Shown piece by piece: positions 24,056-36,429 of a DNA stretch of 36,512 nt (its first letter is position 1; every line of letters begins with the position of its first letter). The position numbers were made by a program, and so were the translations under genes. Location of the stretch: the NCBI GenBank assembly GCA_937883785.1, contig CALGDE010000131.1, positions 1 to 36,512 of the forward strand. The letters are read 5' to 3'. The stretch is from an uncultured cyanobacterium (lineage in GTDB: Bacteria; Cyanobacteriota; Cyanobacteriia; CACIAM-69d). The notes beneath the pieces are model-generated. The model was not told the DNA's origin, made no database searches, and saw nothing but the letters and a program-made list of their open reading frames with translations.

Positions 24056-27000
24056 TTATCCTTCAGCCTCGCCCTCCTTGGGAGCCTCATTGGCGGCGTC
24101 CAAAACTTCGCCAATGTCAGCCACGCCGCTGCGCCTTACGGCCGCGCTGGCGGTTTGGTCATCAACCATCTCCTCATCTTCCAAGATGGCAGGATTACGA
24201 CCACCACCGATCACCTCCGAGGACAAGTCTAGATTCCCCTCTCGCTCATAAGCTCGAGCCGTGCGATCGTCGAGAATCATATTGTCTCCAAAGGTTTCCT
24301 TATCGCCAATCAACACAGCACCGTCCACTGGCTGACGCCCTTCATAGGCACCATCCATATCAGCACTGCCATCGTCATAGGCGTTAAAGCCAGTACCCGC
24401 AGGAATCAAACGACCGATAATCACATTCTCTTTAAGACCCCGAAGCCAATCTGACTTTCCTTCGATCGCCGCTTCCGTTAGAACCCGGGTAGTCTCCTGG
24501 AAACTTGCTGCTGAAATAAAGCTGTCGGTGTTCAGCGATGCCTTGGTGATTCCCAACAGCACCGGTGTATATAGGGCAGGCGCAGCCCCAGTAATAGACA
24601 TCGCCTCATTAACCCGCTCCACCTGCTGTAGCTCAATCAGCTCCCCAGGCAACATGGTCGTATCGCCGCCATCGTCAATACGCACCTTGCTGGTCATTTG
24701 CCGCACGATCACCTCAATATGCTTGTCGGAAATATCAATGCCCTGGGACTGATACACCGACTGCACCTCGTTTACTAGGAAGGTTTGCACCTCCTGTAAA
24801 CTTGCTAGCGCCGCCTCATAGGAGGCCATAGATTCACGGTGGTAGTTGTAGAACACATCGAGAATCTCGTGGGGATTAGAAGGACCATCGGTCAAAGCTT
24901 CCGCCGCCGATACCGTGTGTCCATCGGGAATCATCACGCTTTGGCCGATGCCAATGGGGTATTCAGCAATGGTGCCGTCGGACTCGATCACCTTAATCTC
25001 CACCATCTCATCGTCGCTGTAAACAACCTGGGCAGTCCCCGGGCGACGAGCCAAAATGCAGGCTTCCTTGGGCTTACGTGCCTCCAGTAGTTCCTCAATT
25101 CGCGGTAGACCTTGGATAATATCTCCCGTTTTCGCCCGCTCGAACACCAGCAATACTAGGTTGTCTCCCCGCTGTACCAAATCACCGTCATCAATGTGCA
25201 GCACCGCTTGGGGAGAAACGCGGTAAGGACGTCCTAGACGCAAAGCCACTTGACCATCAGCAACGCCCTCAACGCGACCGGACTCCGTAGCCAACACACC
25301 GTCAGCCACCTTGCTCTTTCCAGCGACCACCATATCCCCAGGGCTTACTAGAGGCGTTTGTCCCTCAAGATCCAAAGACACCAGGTCACCGGGACGCTCC
25401 ACCAGCAACCGGCGCAGAATTTCCGCATCATCGCGAATGCCTCGTACCACTCCTGGTTCTTTACACTGAATCTCCGTGCGTGCTACCACCGCGTTGGGTT
25501 CCACATGGTCGCCGTCGCCAACCAGCAGACGGGTATGGGTACTGCCCTGGGTGGTATCCGCCGCAATATCTCGACGCACTACCAGCGACTCCAAAATCAC
25601 TAGCTGCAATCGCAAGTCATTTTCATCGCTGTCGACACCCACCAGCTCAATATCTGCCGCTAACTGGGACGCGCTACCATCAATTTCCAACAGCAGTTGC
25701 GTTTTCAACAGGTCTACGCCGTCCACGGACTTGACGCGATCGCCATCCTTATGGGCCAATCGCTGCACCGTCCGTAGGCTAATGGCCCGCTCCGCCTCAT
25801 CGCTAGCTTCCTGGCTAGGCACCATAGGCTCGTCAGAGACCTGGAACTCAGACACGGACCGCAGCAATAGTGCCGACCCTTCAGGGGTTTCAATGTACTC
25901 CACCTGGGTCAGCCCTTCAGCGGTTACGTCAGCCATAATCTCTTCGCCCGCGTTAAAGAGGCGACCGTCCACTGTGGCAATAATATCCGGATCATCAATC
26001 ATCCGGAGATCGCCAGGCTTGATGGTAATTTCCCGCAAAATATCGTTCTTTTGAACGACTTCTACGATTCCAGAAGTTTGGCAGAAAATATCCTTGACGA
26101 TTTCCGTTCCTGCCTCCACAAACTGTCCATCCTCCACCATCAACAGGGAGATGTCCTTGTTAACCTCGTGGGTTTCCTCAGGAATCCACAGCAGCGTTCC
26201 CCCTTGGATCACCTCGAAGCCTTGCTTACCCTTACCGCTGCGCTTCGCCACCTCAACACCGGAGTAGCGCAAGATGCCCCCTGTCTGGGTGCGATAGCGA
26301 TCGTCCACCAGCTCAGCCACCACCTGATTGTGCTGCACCTTAGTCCCCGGCGCCGCAATCAAAGAAAATAGCTGGTCCTGCGCCCCTTCAATCAAATAGT
26401 GATCGCGCCCTTGGCTGCTTTCAACCCGCACCCGCGCGTCGTTCAGCATTACCGACGCCGTAATAATTTCAATCTCTCGGCTGCTGCTCTTTTTCTCTGC
26501 CTCTTCGTCTTCAGGAGCCAAGCGCACAATACCGCCGTGCTCTGTAACCAGACGAGTTTCTGCCAACACACTGCCCGTCTCAACGTTATCGCCGTTGCCA
26601 ACGGAAGGCTCCGCCCCCGGCAGTAGATTGTAAACCTCTCCCGACAGCACCCAAACCAGACCACCCCGCTGAGCAATGCGAGTGGTGTTACCCTGACGGT
26701 CCTTTTTCTCCTCGGGAATGATGCCGTCAAACATCACTTCCCCAGCAACATCAGCGGCTACGTCCTTAGCCGCCTTCTCCGTAGACTTTTTAGTGCGCCC
26801 AGAAATTGGCACCTCTGACAGGATTTGCCCCTCGTACACTGGGTCGCCATCGCGAGCAATCAAAATTGCCCCTTTATTCACTTCAAACTGGAATTTCTTG
26901 TTGCTGCCGTCTGCTTCAATGGTGATTTTCGCCGCCGCTTCCATCACGTAAGCATCTTCCCCATGGCGGGTACGGAAGGGACGCCCCTTAAACTTCTTCG

Positions 27001-28102
27001 GATGGCGCACGGTGCCATTGTAGGGAGCCCGCACCTGATCGGCCACTTCCCCGGTAAATACACCACCGGTGTGGAAAGTACGCATGGTGAGCTGTGTACC
27101 CGGCTCGCCGATAGACTGGGCAGCAATGATACCAACAGCTTCCCCTAGATCCACCATTTGCCCATGGGCAAGGCTCCAGCCATAGCACTGGCGACACACA
27201 GAGCGTGCCGCTTCACAGGTTAGGGGCGATCGCAGGAAAACCTCTTTAACTTTGGTCTCACCGATCATCTTGGTCAGGCCGCCAGAAAATGCCTGGTTAC
27301 GCTCCATCAGCACCTCACCGGTTTCAGGGTGCAGCACATCCCGTGCCAAAACCCGACCAAGCAGGCGATTTTCCAGCGGAATCAGCACCCGTTCACCGTC
27401 CGTCATGGGACGTACGGTAATGCCCCGCTCAGTGCCACAGTCGTGCTCACGAATAATGGTGTCCTGGGAAACGTCCACCAAACGACGGGTCAAATACCCG
27501 GAGTCCGCCGTACGTAATGCCGTGTCTACCAGTCCCTTACGAGCACCATAGGAAGAAATAATGTACTCCGTTACCGTCAAGCCCTCACGGAAGTTGGTTT
27601 TAATAGGCAAGTCAATAATTTGACCTTGAGGATCCGCCATCAATCCCCGCATTCCCACTAGCTGACGCACCTGGGACAAATTACCCCGCGCCCCAGAAAA
27701 CGCCATCATATAAACCGAGTTAAGGGGGTTATTCGCCTCAAAATTGCGCACCACCTCTTGCTTCAGCTCTTCACTGGTACCGTTCCATGTGTCAATTACC
27801 TTCTGGAAGCGCTCTACCTCTGTAATTTCCCCGCGCTCGTAGCGACTTTCGGTACGACGAATTTCTTCCTCCGCCGCCTCCAGCAACTTGCGCTTCACCG
27901 CCGGAATTTGCAAATCGTCTACGCTAATGGAAACCCCCGCGCGGGTGGCAAACTTGAAGCCTAGGTCCTTTAAAGCATCAGCCAAGTGGGCAGTGTTAGC
28001 GGTGCCATGGTTGGTGAACGACCAAGCAACCAGCTTACGAAGCTGCCCCTTGTTGACGATGCGGTTGTAGAAAACAGGTTTTGCCGGAGTTTTGTCAGCC
28101 AT
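24056..28102 (-). CDS. rpoC2: DNA-directed RNA polymerase subunit beta-prime (C-terminal part)
   Basis: This 1348-residue subunit is the C-terminal portion of the split cyanobacterial beta-prime. Visible landmarks are zinc ligands C222 ([12 protein letters not shown]) and C296, C303, C306 ([16 protein letters not shown]). Bridge-helix sequence spans residues ~187-211 ([18 protein letters not shown]), and the trigger loop follows at ~320-347 ([20 protein letters not shown]). The trigger segment is then interrupted from ~350 to ~985 by the large cyanobacterial SI3 insertion of repeated sandwich-barrel domains, before resuming at [15 protein letters not shown]. The tail is acidic. The start ATG has GAGG (complement of 28107-28110) five bases upstream. 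It is the last gene of the rpoB-rpoC1-rpoC2 run, 128 bp after rpoC1. Confidence 0.98.
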   Translation of the reverse strand: MADKTPAKPVFYNRIVNKGQLRKLVAWSFTNHGTANTAHLADALKDLGFKFATRAGVSISVDDLQIPAVKRKLLEAAEEEIRRTESRYERGEITEVERFQKVIDTWNGTSEELKQEVVRNFEANNPLNSVYMMAFSGARGNLSQVRQLVGMRGLMADPQGQIIDLPIKTNFREGLTVTEYIISSYGARKGLVDTALRTADSGYLTRRLVDVSQDTIIREHDCGTERGITVRPMTDGERVLIPLENRLLGRVLARDVLHPETGEVLMERNQAFSGGLTKMIGETKVKEVFLRSPLTCEAARSVCRQCYGWSLAHGQMVDLGEAVGIIAAQSIGEPGTQLTMRTFHTGGVFTGEVADQVRAPYNGTVRHPKKFKGRPFRTRHGEDAYVMEAAAKITIEADGSNKKFQFEVNKGAILIARDGDPVYEGQILSEVPISGRTKKSTEKAAKDVAADVAGEVMFDGIIPEEKKDRQGNTTRIAQRGGLVWVLSGEVYNLLPGAEPSVGNGDNVETGSVLAETRLVTEHGGIVRLAPEDEEAEKKSSSREIEIITASVMLNDARVRVESSQGRDHYLIEGAQDQLFSLIAAPGTKVQHNQVVAELVDDRYRTQTGGILRYSGVEVAKRSGKGKQGFEVIQGGTLLWIPEETHEVNKDISLLMVEDGQFVEAGTEIVKDIFCQTSGIVEVVQKNDILREITIKPGDLRMIDDPDIIATVDGRLFNAGEEIMADVTAEGLTQVEYIETPEGSALLLRSVSEFQVSDEPMVPSQEASDEAERAISLRTVQRLAHKDGDRVKSVDGVDLLKTQLLLEIDGSASQLAADIELVGVDSDENDLRLQLVILESLVVRRDIAADTTQGSTHTRLLVGDGDHVEPNAVVARTEIQCKEPGVVRGIRDDAEILRRLLVERPGDLVSLDLEGQTPLVSPGDMVVAGKSKVADGVLATESGRVEGVADGQVALRLGRPYRVSPQAVLHIDDGDLVQRGDNLVLLVFERAKTGDIIQGLPRIEELLEARKPKEACILARRPGTAQVVYSDDEMVEIKVIESDGTIAEYPIGIGQSVMIPDGHTVSAAEALTDGPSNPHEILDVFYNYHRESMASYEAALASLQEVQTFLVNEVQSVYQSQGIDISDKHIEVIVRQMTSKVRIDDGGDTTMLPGELIELQQVERVNEAMSITGAAPALYTPVLLGITKASLNTDSFISAASFQETTRVLTEAAIEGKSDWLRGLKENVIIGRLIPAGTGFNAYDDGSADMDGAYEGRQPVDGAVLIGDKETFGDNMILDDRTARAYEREGNLDLSSEVIGGGRNPAILEDEEMVDDQTASAAVRRSGVADIGEVLDAANEAPKEGEAEG

Positions 28103-28230
28103 AATTCCTCGGACGGTATAGCGCTACGTGTTTGCTGGGGGATTACTGGGCAGTATTTTGGGCAGAGTAATACGGTTCAAGAGAGAGGCTGCCCTAAGGG
28201 CTCTCCCTTAACTCGCTCTTTGTAGTGGCG

Positions 28231-30300
28231 CTAACGGATGATCGCCTCCTGTATCTGATGGTTGAAGATAATCCGTCCTGGCGTCGTTCGAATGTACTGG
28301 GAAACCACCTCCCCAGCGCTATTTTCTCGCACCAGTCGTAAAGGCGTATTGCTCTTAGAGCCAAAATACAGCCGAGTCACTTCGCCGTCACCCACGCTTG
28401 CTTCCTCTGCGGCGATCGCCTTACGAATCACCACCGCGTCAGTCGTAACTCGCAACACCTGCCCTGACACCTCCGTGGTCACCGACTCCGCCAGGGAAGC
28501 CCCAGCCATCAGCACATCTCCAGCATGCACCGTCGGGGGCGCCCCTTTCAAAGGCACCTCCACTGTGTCTTCGGTAATAACCAACGGCTCCGCTTCCGCC
28601 TCATTGGCATCCACCTCACCCTCATACCGCAACCAAACATAGGTATGTAGATTCACCAACCCCTGGTCATAGGCCGTAATCGCATCCTCCATGCTGCCAA
28701 AATAGCGACGCACATCAGATCGCTGTGCCGGATTGTCCGCCGTTAAGTAATAACAGCCCAAAACCATATCCTGACTAGGGGTCACCACAGGCGTTCCCGT
28801 TGCAGGAGACAAAATATTATTCGACGCCAACATCAACAGCCGCGCTTCCGCCTGAGCCTCCAAAGACAGTGGCACGTGAACCGCCATTTGGTCGCCATCA
28901 AAGTCCGCATTAAATGCAGGACAAACCAATGGGTGAAGCTGAATTGCACGACCATCCACCAAGATGGGCTCAAATGCTTGAATCCCCAATCGGTGAAGGG
29001 TGGGCGCTCGATTTAACATCACCGGATGCCCCTCGATTACTTCCTCCAGCACATCCCAAACCTGGGGATCATTGCGCTGAATCATCTTTTTCGCTGCCTT
29101 GATGTTATTTACCAGCCCCTGCTTAATAAGCCGGTGAATCACAAAAGGCTGGAACAGCTCGATCGCCATTTCTCGAGGCAACCCACACTGGTGAATTTTC
29201 AGGCTAGGACCCACAACAATGACCGAACGCCCAGAGTAATCAACCCGCTTACCCAGCAAGTTCTGCCGGAAGCGCCCCTGCTTACCCTCGATAATGTCTG
29301 ACAAAGACTTTAAGGGGCGATTATTCGCTCCTACCACCGTCCGTCCGCGGCGACCATTGTCAATTAGAGCGTCTACCGCCTCCTGCAGCATCCGTTTCTC
29401 ATTACGCACAATGATTTCCGGCGCCAGAATCTCCTGAAGCCGTGCCAAACGATTATTTCGGTTAATAACCCGTCGGTATAGATCATTCAGGTCAGAGGTA
29501 GCAAATCGCCCCCCGTCTAGCTGCACCATAGGGCGCAAATCTGGAGGAATCACCGGAATAACGTTCAATACCATCCAGTCAGGCTGAGACTGGGTAGCAA
29601 TAAAGTTATCAATAACCCGCAGGCGCTTGATTAGCTTTGCGCGCTTCTGCCCCTTTGCTGAAGCAATCTCCTCCCGCAACCTCTCCGCCGTTTCTTCAAG
29701 GGGAATATCCTCTAACAAACGCTGAATCGCTTCAGCTCCAATTCCCACCTCAATATCTTCGAGGGTGGAATCTTCCTCATACATTTGGTCTTCGATTTCG
29801 ATCCACTGGTCTTCGCTGAGCAGTTGCTTATAATTCAGATTCTCAGCATTACCAGGATCCAAAACCACGTAGGCGTTGAAGTACACCACCTGCTCCACAT
29901 CACGCAGGGGCATATCCAACAAAATCGCCATGTAGCTGGGTATCCCCTTCAAATACCAAACATGGGTCACCGGAGCCGCCAGCTTGATATATCCCATGCG
30001 GTGGCGACGCACCCGGGACTCAGTAACTTCAACGCCGCAGCGCTCACACACAATACCCCGATGGCGCACCCGCTTATATTTGCCACAGTGACATTCCCAA
30101 TCCTTTGCCGGACCAAAGATTTTTTCGCAGAACAAACCATCCATTTCCGGCTTCAGCGTCCGATAATTGATTGTTTCCGGCTTAGTCACCTCCCCAACCA
30201 CTTGCCCATTAGGCAACGTACGCTCTCCCCACTGGCGAATACGCTCTGGAGAAGCCAAACCAATTTTGACGTAGTCAAACCGCTGCTTAAGCTTAGACAT
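28231..30300 (-). CDS. rpoC1: DNA-directed RNA polymerase subunit gamma
   Basis: This is the N-terminal portion of split beta-prime and carries the catalytic aspartates in NADFDGD (464-470), which bind the active-site magnesium. The N-terminal zinc ribbon is C70, C72, C85 and C88 ([20 protein letters not shown]). Other landmarks are the rudder/lid region near [16 protein letters not shown] and [19 protein letters not shown]. The length is 689 residues, whereas cyanobacterial gamma subunits are usually about 620-630. The excess lies at residues ~571-655, between the [14 protein letters not shown] segment and the conserved C-terminal [12 protein letters not shown]. The inserted part (for example [20 protein letters not shown]) resembles a small sandwich-barrel hybrid domain like those in the SI3 insertion. 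The start ATG has only weak ribosome-site character. Confidence 0.98.
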   Translation of the reverse strand: MSKLKQRFDYVKIGLASPERIRQWGERTLPNGQVVGEVTKPETINYRTLKPEMDGLFCEKIFGPAKDWECHCGKYKRVRHRGIVCERCGVEVTESRVRRHRMGYIKLAAPVTHVWYLKGIPSYMAILLDMPLRDVEQVVYFNAYVVLDPGNAENLNYKQLLSEDQWIEIEDQMYEEDSTLEDIEVGIGAEAIQRLLEDIPLEETAERLREEIASAKGQKRAKLIKRLRVIDNFIATQSQPDWMVLNVIPVIPPDLRPMVQLDGGRFATSDLNDLYRRVINRNNRLARLQEILAPEIIVRNEKRMLQEAVDALIDNGRRGRTVVGANNRPLKSLSDIIEGKQGRFRQNLLGKRVDYSGRSVIVVGPSLKIHQCGLPREMAIELFQPFVIHRLIKQGLVNNIKAAKKMIQRNDPQVWDVLEEVIEGHPVMLNRAPTLHRLGIQAFEPILVDGRAIQLHPLVCPAFNADFDGDQMAVHVPLSLEAQAEARLLMLASNNILSPATGTPVVTPSQDMVLGCYYLTADNPAQRSDVRRYFGSMEDAITAYDQGLVNLHTYVWLRYEGEVDANEAEAEPLVITEDTVEVPLKGAPPTVHAGDVLMAGASLAESVTTEVSGQVLRVTTDAVVIRKAIAAEEASVGDGEVTRLYFGSKSNTPLRLVRENSAGEVVSQYIRTTPGRIIFNHQIQEAIIR

Positions 30301-30368
30301 TACTTATGGGGGGTAACTGAGGTAAAACTGTAAAAAATCAAGCACAGGCACAACAATGGGTGTTGCGC

Positions 30369-30394
30369 GGGAAACCCCAAAAACGGAGTTTCCC
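30369..30394 (-). other. Stem-loop in rpoB-rpoC1 spacer
   Basis: GGGAAAC (30369-30375) and GTTTCCC (30388-30394) form a perfect 7-bp stem, just left of the rpoB stop codon in the 104-bp gap. No T tract is present, so it is more likely an mRNA processing or stabilising element than a terminator within the operon. Confidence 0.45.
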
Positions 30395-30404
30395 TAAAAA
30401 TTCA

Positions 30405-33400
30405 TCAAACGCCCACCTGACCTTGGGATTCTTCAGGCACCGGTGCCGGAGGCGGGGTTGTTCCTCCTTCAGCAAACGCTTCGTAAGTGGGTCGGCTGGG
30501 AGCGCGACGGTTACTTACATCTGCCATCAGATCAACTTCAACCTCACGGCTACTTCCATCTTCCTGAATATCGCTCTTGTGAACTGCGATATCCAAACAT
30601 AGCGACTGAAGCTCCCGCATTAATACCTTGAACGACTCAGGGGTTCCTGGGCGAGGAATAGTCTTGCCTTTAACGATCGCATTCAACGCCTCATTACGTC
30701 CCTGCATATCGTCAGACTTAACGGTCAACAACTCCTGCAAGATATAAGCGGCTCCGAAGGCTTCCAAAGCCCAAACCTCCATCTCACCAAAACGCTGTCC
30801 CCCTTGCTGAGCCTTACCACCCAACGGCTGCTGGGTAACCAAGGAGTAGGGACCGGTGGACCGGGCATGAATTTTGTCGTCCACCAAGTGAACCAGCTTC
30901 AGCATGTAGGCTTTACCCACGGTCACAGCTCGATCAAAAGGCTCCCCGGTGCGACCGTCATATACCTGAATCTTTCCAGCGTTATCAGGATCAAATAACC
31001 AATCGATACCGGTTTCATCACGACTTTCCTGAAGCTTGCCATGGACTGTGCGCCGGGACGCCTCTGCTCCGTACATCTCGTCAAAGGGCGTCACCTTAAA
31101 ACGCATCCCCAAACAATCTCCAGCCCAGCCCAGCAGGCACTCAAAGATTTGCCCCACGTTCATCCGGGACGGCACACCCAGAGGGTTCAAAACCACATCC
31201 ACCGGCGATCCATCAGGCAAGTAGGGCATATCTTCCACCGGCAAAATCCGGGAAATAATTCCCTTGTTTCCGTGGCGGCCTGCCATCTTATCGCCCACCT
31301 GAATCTTCCGCTTCTGGGCCACATAAACGCGCACCACCATGTTGGCTCCCGGCGGTAGCTCATCGCCCTGCTCCCGGGTAAACACTCGCACGTCCACCAC
31401 GCGCCCCTTTTCACCGTTAGGGACCCGCAGGGAGTTATCCCGTACATCCCGCGCCTTCTCGCCGAAAATTGCCCGCAGCAATTTTTCCTCTGGCGGCTGG
31501 TCCGACTCACCCTTCGGCGTCACCTTACCCACCAAAATATCGCTGGATTCCACCCAGGCACCAATACGGATAATGCCGTTTTCATCTAGCTGCCGCAGGG
31601 TGTCCTCACCCACGTTGGGAATTTCCCGGGTAATTTCTTCCGGTCCCAGTTTCGTCTGACGGGCTTCAATTTCATACTTTTCAATGTGAATCGACGTGTA
31701 GACGTCTTCGCAAACCAGACGCTCACTAATTAAGATGGCGTCCTCGTAGTTGTAACCTTCCCAGGGCATGTAGGCGACGGTCACGTTTTGCCCCAAGGCT
31801 AGCTCGCCCCCTTCAGTGGCCGAACCGTCGGCTAGCACCTGTCCCGCCTTCACCCGCTCGTTGTAGTACACAAGGGGACGCTGGTTTAAACAGGTGTCCT
31901 GGTTTGAACGCTGATACTTTTGCAGCACGTGCTCGTGGGTGTTGCCGTCGGGATCGGTAATGATCACTTTGTCTGCTGACACATAGCTGACTACGCCGTC
32001 GGTTTGGGAAACCGCTACCATTCCCGAGTCACGGGCAGCCTGAGCCTCTAAGCCCGTTCCCACCAGGGGACGCTCTGGACGCAGCAAGGGTACTGCCTGG
32101 CGCTGCATGTTAGATCCCATCAATGCACGGTTTGCGTCATCGTGCTCTAAGAAGGGAATCAGCGACGTTGCCACCGAAATAATCTGCACTGGTGATACGG
32201 CAACATAATCCACCTGATCCGGGGTGGTGGTAGTAAATTCCTGTCGGTAGCGCACCGGCACCGTCTCGCCCATGATGTAACCGTCGCCATCCAGGGGAAT
32301 ATCTCCCGGAGCCACCCGTAAATCGTCTTCTTCATCCGCAGTCATATAAAGCGGCGGCTTATCCTTCAGCACTTTGCCGTTTTCCACCGGGTAAGACGGG
32401 GTAGCAATAAAGCCGTAAGGAGTGACCCGGGCATGGGTAGCCAATGATCCAATGAGCCCTGCGTTTGGTCCCTCAGGAGTCTCAATAGGGCAGATGCGCC
32501 CATAGTGACTGGGGTGAATATCTCGCACCGCAAAGCCTGCCCGCTCACGGGTCAAACCGCCAGGTCCTAGTGCACTTAGACGGCGTTTGTGGGTCAGCTC
32601 AGCCAGGGGATTCGTCTGATCCATAAACTGAGATAGCTGGGACGATCCAAAGAATTCTTTAATGGCTGCCACCAGCGGCTTGGGATTCACTAAAGAGGCT
32701 GGGGTTAGGGTGTCCGAATCAGACACGGTCATCCGCTCTCGAATAATCCGCTCCAGGCGATTTAGACCCACCCGTACCTGATTTTGCAGCAACTCACCTA
32801 CGGAGCGAACGCGACGGTTACCCAAGTGGTCAATATCGTCGGTGCTGCCCAGGTCGTATTCCAAGTTGATCAAATAGTCGATCGCCGCCAAAATATCCTG
32901 CGGGGTCAGAACCCGGGTCACGTCAGGAATATTCAAGTGCAGCTTGCGGTTAATCTTATAGCGACCCACTTTGCCCAGATCATAACGCTTGGGGTCAAAG
33001 AAACGAGACTCCAGTAGCTGTTGACCACCAGATACAGTAGGCGGCTCACCGGGGCGTAGCTTCCGATAAAGCTCCATTAGGGCCTCATCTTCCGAAAAGT
33101 CCCCTTCTTTCTCAATGGTGCGCTCCAAATAATCCGGGTGGCGAAGTCCATCCAAAATCTCGGCGGTGCTCCAGCCCAAAGCCTTGAGCAACACCTGTGC
33201 CGACAGTTTGCGGGTCTTGTCGATGCGAACCCACACCATGTCGTTCTTATCAGTCTCAAACTTGAGCCACGCTCCCCGATTGGGAATCAAGCTGGCACTA
33301 TAGCTACGACGTCCGTTCTTGTCCGTCTCTGACTTGTAGTAAACCCCAGGGCTGCGGACGATCTGATTAACAATGACTCGCTCGGCACCATTGATAATAA

Positions 33401-33740
33401 ACGTGCCGCGATCTGTCATTAAGGGCAGGTCCCCAATGAACACTTCCTGCTCTTTAATGTCGCCCGTCTCTTTGTTAATTAGACGCGTTGGCACATACAT
33501 TTGCACCGAATAGGTGGCGTCCCGCCGCTTGGCTTCATCCACGTCGTACTTAGGACGCTTCAATTTGTAGCGATTGCCCAAAAAGTGCAGCTCTAACTTA
33601 CCCGTGTAATCGGTAATGGGGGAAAAGCTGTCCAGCTCCTCAATCAACCCTTCTTCCAAAAACCATCGAAAACTAGCCCGTTGAATTTCAACCAAGTCGG
33701 GCAAAGTAAAGTTGGGGGCGGAATAAGTTTGTTCAGTCAT
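30405..33740 (-). CDS. rpoB: DNA-directed RNA polymerase subunit beta
   Basis: This catalytic-core subunit has 1111 residues. Family landmarks include [20 protein letters not shown] near the start, the rifampicin-pocket region [20 protein letters not shown] followed by [31 protein letters not shown]-like sequence (here [20 protein letters not shown]), [35 protein letters not shown] and the C-terminal [21 protein letters not shown] moved the start from an in-frame TTG (33752) to the ATG at 33740, which matches the family start and has GAGAAGAGGC immediately upstream. The C-terminal ~20 residues are Pro/Glu-rich. The gene is followed by rpoC1 and rpoC2 in the same direction and preceded by tatD across 354 bp that should hold the operon promoter. 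Confidence 0.98.
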   Translation of the reverse strand: MTEQTYSAPNFTLPDLVEIQRASFRWFLEEGLIEELDSFSPITDYTGKLELHFLGNRYKLKRPKYDVDEAKRRDATYSVQMYVPTRLINKETGDIKEQEVFIGDLPLMTDRGTFIINGAERVIVNQIVRSPGVYYKSETDKNGRRSYSASLIPNRGAWLKFETDKNDMVWVRIDKTRKLSAQVLLKALGWSTAEILDGLRHPDYLERTIEKEGDFSEDEALMELYRKLRPGEPPTVSGGQQLLESRFFDPKRYDLGKVGRYKINRKLHLNIPDVTRVLTPQDILAAIDYLINLEYDLGSTDDIDHLGNRRVRSVGELLQNQVRVGLNRLERIIRERMTVSDSDTLTPASLVNPKPLVAAIKEFFGSSQLSQFMDQTNPLAELTHKRRLSALGPGGLTRERAGFAVRDIHPSHYGRICPIETPEGPNAGLIGSLATHARVTPYGFIATPSYPVENGKVLKDKPPLYMTADEEDDLRVAPGDIPLDGDGYIMGETVPVRYRQEFTTTTPDQVDYVAVSPVQIISVATSLIPFLEHDDANRALMGSNMQRQAVPLLRPERPLVGTGLEAQAARDSGMVAVSQTDGVVSYVSADKVIITDPDGNTHEHVLQKYQRSNQDTCLNQRPLVYYNERVKAGQVLADGSATEGGELALGQNVTVAYMPWEGYNYEDAILISERLVCEDVYTSIHIEKYEIEARQTKLGPEEITREIPNVGEDTLRQLDENGIIRIGAWVESSDILVGKVTPKGESDQPPEEKLLRAIFGEKARDVRDNSLRVPNGEKGRVVDVRVFTREQGDELPPGANMVVRVYVAQKRKIQVGDKMAGRHGNKGIISRILPVEDMPYLPDGSPVDVVLNPLGVPSRMNVGQIFECLLGWAGDCLGMRFKVTPFDEMYGAEASRRTVHGKLQESRDETGIDWLFDPDNAGKIQVYDGRTGEPFDRAVTVGKAYMLKLVHLVDDKIHARSTGPYSLVTQQPLGGKAQQGGQRFGEMEVWALEAFGAAYILQELLTVKSDDMQGRNEALNAIVKGKTIPRPGTPESFKVLMRELQSLCLDIAVHKSDIQEDGSSREVEVDLMADVSNRRAPSRPTYEAFAEGGTTPPPAPVPEESQGQVGV

Positions 33741-34094
33741 GCCTCTTCTCAAGTAGCGATCGCGGTGGGCAGGGGTAGGCGCTTAAAAGAACAGCACCAG
33801 CAGTCAGCAAAAGCGGTCAATTACCAGCGCTATATCGGAGGGCTAGTGGGCAGGGTTCTGGGCTCAAAATTGTAAGTAGGCATAAACGCAATTAATGCAG
33901 TCATTTACCAGTTTGAAAGGGGGCGGGGGCGAGAACGTGAGGGAGTGAAAGCTTGAAATAAATAAAACTTAAAAAGGCAGAAACCCCCTAATTTTTGCGC
34001 GGTAGCTTTTCAAATCTCTTTTGCCTTTTATCGAGGATCTTCCAGGTGAGCATTTCCTTCAGAGACGCTAAATTTCATTCCACTGTCTGTGAAG
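33741..34094. promoter_or_regulatory. rpoB upstream region
   Basis: No gene is seen in these 354 bp. It is the expected promoter and leader region of rpoB-rpoC1-rpoC2. AAAAGGCA (about 33971-33978) and TGCCTTTT (about 34021-34028) are complementary but 42 bases apart. That could form a long-loop structure downstream of tatD, but the evidence is weak. Confidence 0.4.
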
Positions 34095-34913
34095 CTATGA
34101 AGCAAGCATCTCAACGGCATCGGGCAAACCAAATAAATCTAAAGCATTGGCAAAGGTCGTCTCAGCCAACGAATCCAGCGACTCTTCCCGGGCGTCTGCC
34201 AAATGGCTAGCCACCTGAAATACAAAAGCTGGTTCATTGCGCTTTCCTCGATGGGGCACCGGGGCCAAAAAAGGACAATCCGTCTCCACCAGGAGGCGAT
34301 CAGCAGGCACAATCCGAGCAGACTCCCGAATCGTCGATGCATTTTTAAAGGTCACCGTACCGCTAAAGCTGATGTAAAAACCCAAGTCCAGAAACCACTG
34401 CGTTTCCTCCGGCGTCCCCCCCCAACAATGCATTACCCCCCTCAGAGGGCGATCAACGCTCGTCGATTGAAAACGTCGAAGATACTCAGCCATTTCCTTG
34501 GCTGCGTCTCGACAGTGCACAATCACAGGCAAATCTAGATCGTGAGCAATACGTAAGTGCGCTTCAAGGGAGGCTAGCTGATGGCCACGAGCCTTGGACT
34601 TAAAAAAATCTAAGCCCGTTTCTCCCACAGCGACCACCCGATTAGAGGAAGACGCCATTTGGGCAATTTGCTCACCTAACTCTTCAGTCCATTGGCTTTC
34701 CGCCTCTAAAGGATGCAATCCTACAGCACAGTAAAGTTCTGGAAATCGAGTTGACAGCGCCAGGATCTCATCAAACTCACCAGGACTAACACAAGAATGC
34801 ACTAGCCTTTCAACCCCCGCCTGAAGCCACCGCTCACGCACAGAATCGATTTCCCCCTTTAAAGCGGGAAAATTGACGTGTACGTGAGTATCAATAAGGC
34901 GCACAGTAGGCAA
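34095..34913 (-). CDS. tatD: TatD-family metal-dependent hydrolase (deoxyribonuclease-like)
   Basis: This 272-residue TIM-barrel hydrolase has the metal ligands of the TatD family: H10 and H12 (DTHVHVNF), E98 (VGETGLDFF), H133 (VHCRDA), H162 (MHCWGG) and D212 ([10 protein letters not shown]). The C-terminal [12 protein letters not shown] segment is also typical. Members act as 3'-5' DNA exonucleases in the cytosol. Length is normal. The gene sits between rpsT and rpoB on the same strand, an order I recall from many cyanobacteria, but 107-bp and 354-bp gaps make a single transcript uncertain. No strong ribosome site precedes the ATG. Confidence 0.93.
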   Translation of the reverse strand: MPTVRLIDTHVHVNFPALKGEIDSVRERWLQAGVERLVHSCVSPGEFDEILALSTRFPELYCAVGLHPLEAESQWTEELGEQIAQMASSSNRVVAVGETGLDFFKSKARGHQLASLEAHLRIAHDLDLPVIVHCRDAAKEMAEYLRRFQSTSVDRPLRGVMHCWGGTPEETQWFLDLGFYISFSGTVTFKNASTIRESARIVPADRLLVETDCPFLAPVPHRGKRNEPAFVFQVASHLADAREESLDSLAETTFANALDLFGLPDAVEMLAS

Positions 34914-35020
34914 AAATCTGAAGAACTATAGGTAGATTCGCCGCTTGTAAAAACTATGTGGTAACTAAACTCATTCTAGGAGAACTGCCCAAAAACCACA
35001 TTCGACAGAACCAATTTCTA

Positions 35021-35320
35021 CTAAGAGGATAGGGAAGCGGTTGCTGCCTTGTAGTACCGGTCTAGCCGAGACTTTTTGCGATCACCGTTGTTGCGATGGT
35101 AAACGCCGCGCTTGACCGCCCTATCAATTTTGCTCACCGCCGCAGATCGCGTGAACTTAATCGTATTTTCCGCATCAGCACCAGGCTCAGACACATAAGC
35201 ATCTACCGCTTGGAAATACTTTTTCGTCAACGTACGCACCGCCGACTTGTACGCCTTATTCCTCAGGCGATTTCTCTCAGAAATTTGTACGCGCTTAATT
35301 GCAGATTTAATGTTTGCCAC
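35021..35320 (-). CDS. rpsT: 30S ribosomal protein S20
   Basis: This 99-residue basic protein begins [20 protein letters not shown] and ends with the typical [20 protein letters not shown] followed by a YYKAATASL tail. It binds 16S rRNA and is full length. The start codon is GTG, with no better in-frame ATG nearby. In E. coli rpsT also uses a non-ATG start (UUG), which takes part in translational autocontrol; a similar role here is possible but not shown by sequence. It is transcribed toward tatD and the rpo genes. Confidence 0.97.
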   Translation of the reverse strand: MANIKSAIKRVQISERNRLRNKAYKSAVRTLTKKYFQAVDAYVSEPGADAENTIKFTRSAAVSKIDRAVKRGVYHRNNGDRKKSRLDRYYKAATASLSS

Positions 35321-35459
35321 AGCCTATTTCCAAGTCCCTTCCGAATTGAGTCCCAGACCAAATGTCCGACCATTAATGATACACCCTATGGTGCTTTTTG
35401 GGTAGTAGCACCCTGAATTGAAAATTCTTTCCTGGCGCGTGCCACTAAGTTGGCGACTT

Positions 35460-35738
35460 CTAAACCACAGAGGCGATCGCCTGAGCCAGGTCAAAATCCT
35501 TTTCCGTCAGCCCGCCAGCATCATGGGTAGTGAGATTAACGGTCACCTTGTTGTAGGAAATCGATAAATCAGGATGATGGTCCGCCGCCTCAGCTGGCTC
35601 TACAATGCGGTTGACGAAGGCGATCGCCTCAATAAAATTTTTAAACTTAAAGATCCGCTGAATAGCATCACCTTGCAATTCCCAGCCATCTAAGGTCGCT
35701 AAACGATCTTGAACTTGCTCAAACGTCAATACGGGCAT
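35460..35738 (-). CDS. Pterin-4a-carbinolamine dehydratase
   Basis: This 92-residue enzyme dehydrates 4a-hydroxytetrahydropterin for pterin recycling. The active-site histidines are H54-H55 (ADHHPDL) and H72 (TTHDAGGLT), with the family tail EKDFDLAQAIASV. A longer open frame reaches 35891. I start at ATG 35738 because the family begins here (PVLTFEQVQDRLATLDGW) and because GAGAGGAGAG lies ~9 bases upstream; the extra 51 residues have no family match. Cyanobacteria also carry pterin dehydratase-like proteins linked to Rubisco assembly, but the intact HHP motif favours the enzyme. Confidence 0.92.
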   Translation of the reverse strand: MPVLTFEQVQDRLATLDGWELQGDAIQRIFKFKNFIEAIAFVNRIVEPAEAADHHPDLSISYNKVTVNLTTHDAGGLTEKDFDLAQAIASVV

Positions 35739-36429
35739 GGTCGTCGCTCTCCTCTCGCTCCAAACTGTCTCCAAAAAACTATCCGCTCCTACCCGGAACA
35801 GAATACCAATCGGCATCAAACCTAAAACCCGAAGGATGGTTGAGCGTTTCAGCATACCTAGTGGATAGGAGCGGTCTAGCTGGGTTATCAATTGGAACTT
35901 GACTGCCGGAGATACATCCAGAACCGAAGCCCAAGCAAGCTAACCCTTTGCTTGCAATGATGAAATTGCAGAAAATTGGTGCCTAGTCTTTTATCCGGCG
36001 ATTAGTCCGGTACACAGCCAGCTTTCTCCAACTTGATAACCCATCAACATATCGCTGCTACAACTCATGGGCAACACCTCCTGCGCTTACTAATAGGACA
36101 TTGATCGCTCTGAGGCTAAAGCTTTAATCGCTATAACGCACCGCCATTTATCACTTCCATGGAAGAACAAATTGATTCAGCTTGTATAGCAGCCTTAGCG
36201 GACCAGTACAGTAATCAAGTTAGCACAAGTTTTTGATGTTGGGGGCGGCGCAGGTTACAGACCACTGGCACGTTTCAAAATTTTGCAGCTGTGCCAATGG
36301 CGCCATAAATGGCGCTGCGAAAATGTCGTAAAAAAATGCCCCCAGGATAAATCCGGAGGGCATTTTGCAATTTACCTGCTAATAGTTCGTCGAAAAACTA
36401 CTTACTGTAAAAAGTCAGCAAGCCAATGT
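35739..36429. other. Gene-poor stretch between pterin dehydratase and psbD
   Basis: No gene is confidently seen in these ~690 bp. A 25-codon frame at 36159-36236 (MEEQIDSACIAALADQYSNQ and onward) lacks a ribosome site. A perfect palindromic stem GCGCCAT-AA-ATGGCGC lies at 36300-36315 and the psbD terminator at 36330-36366. The left part is the promoter and leader region of the dehydratase gene. Confidence 0.4.
36330..36366 (-). terminator. psbD: Terminator of psbD
   Basis: AAAATGCCC (36333-36341) and GGGCATTTT (36358-36366) pair perfectly, with partial pairing inside. Read leftward the stem ends in seven Ts (36336-36330). It lies ~65 bp past the psbD stop codon. Confidence 0.88.

Noticed and set aside
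35739-35891. 51-residue N-terminal extension of pterin dehydratase
   Set aside because: The family begins at the ATG at 35738, which has a good ribosome site; the extension has no recognisable domain.
36159-36236. 25-codon frame before psbD
   Set aside because: No Shine-Dalgarno site, no recognised small photosystem protein, and it is short enough to be random.
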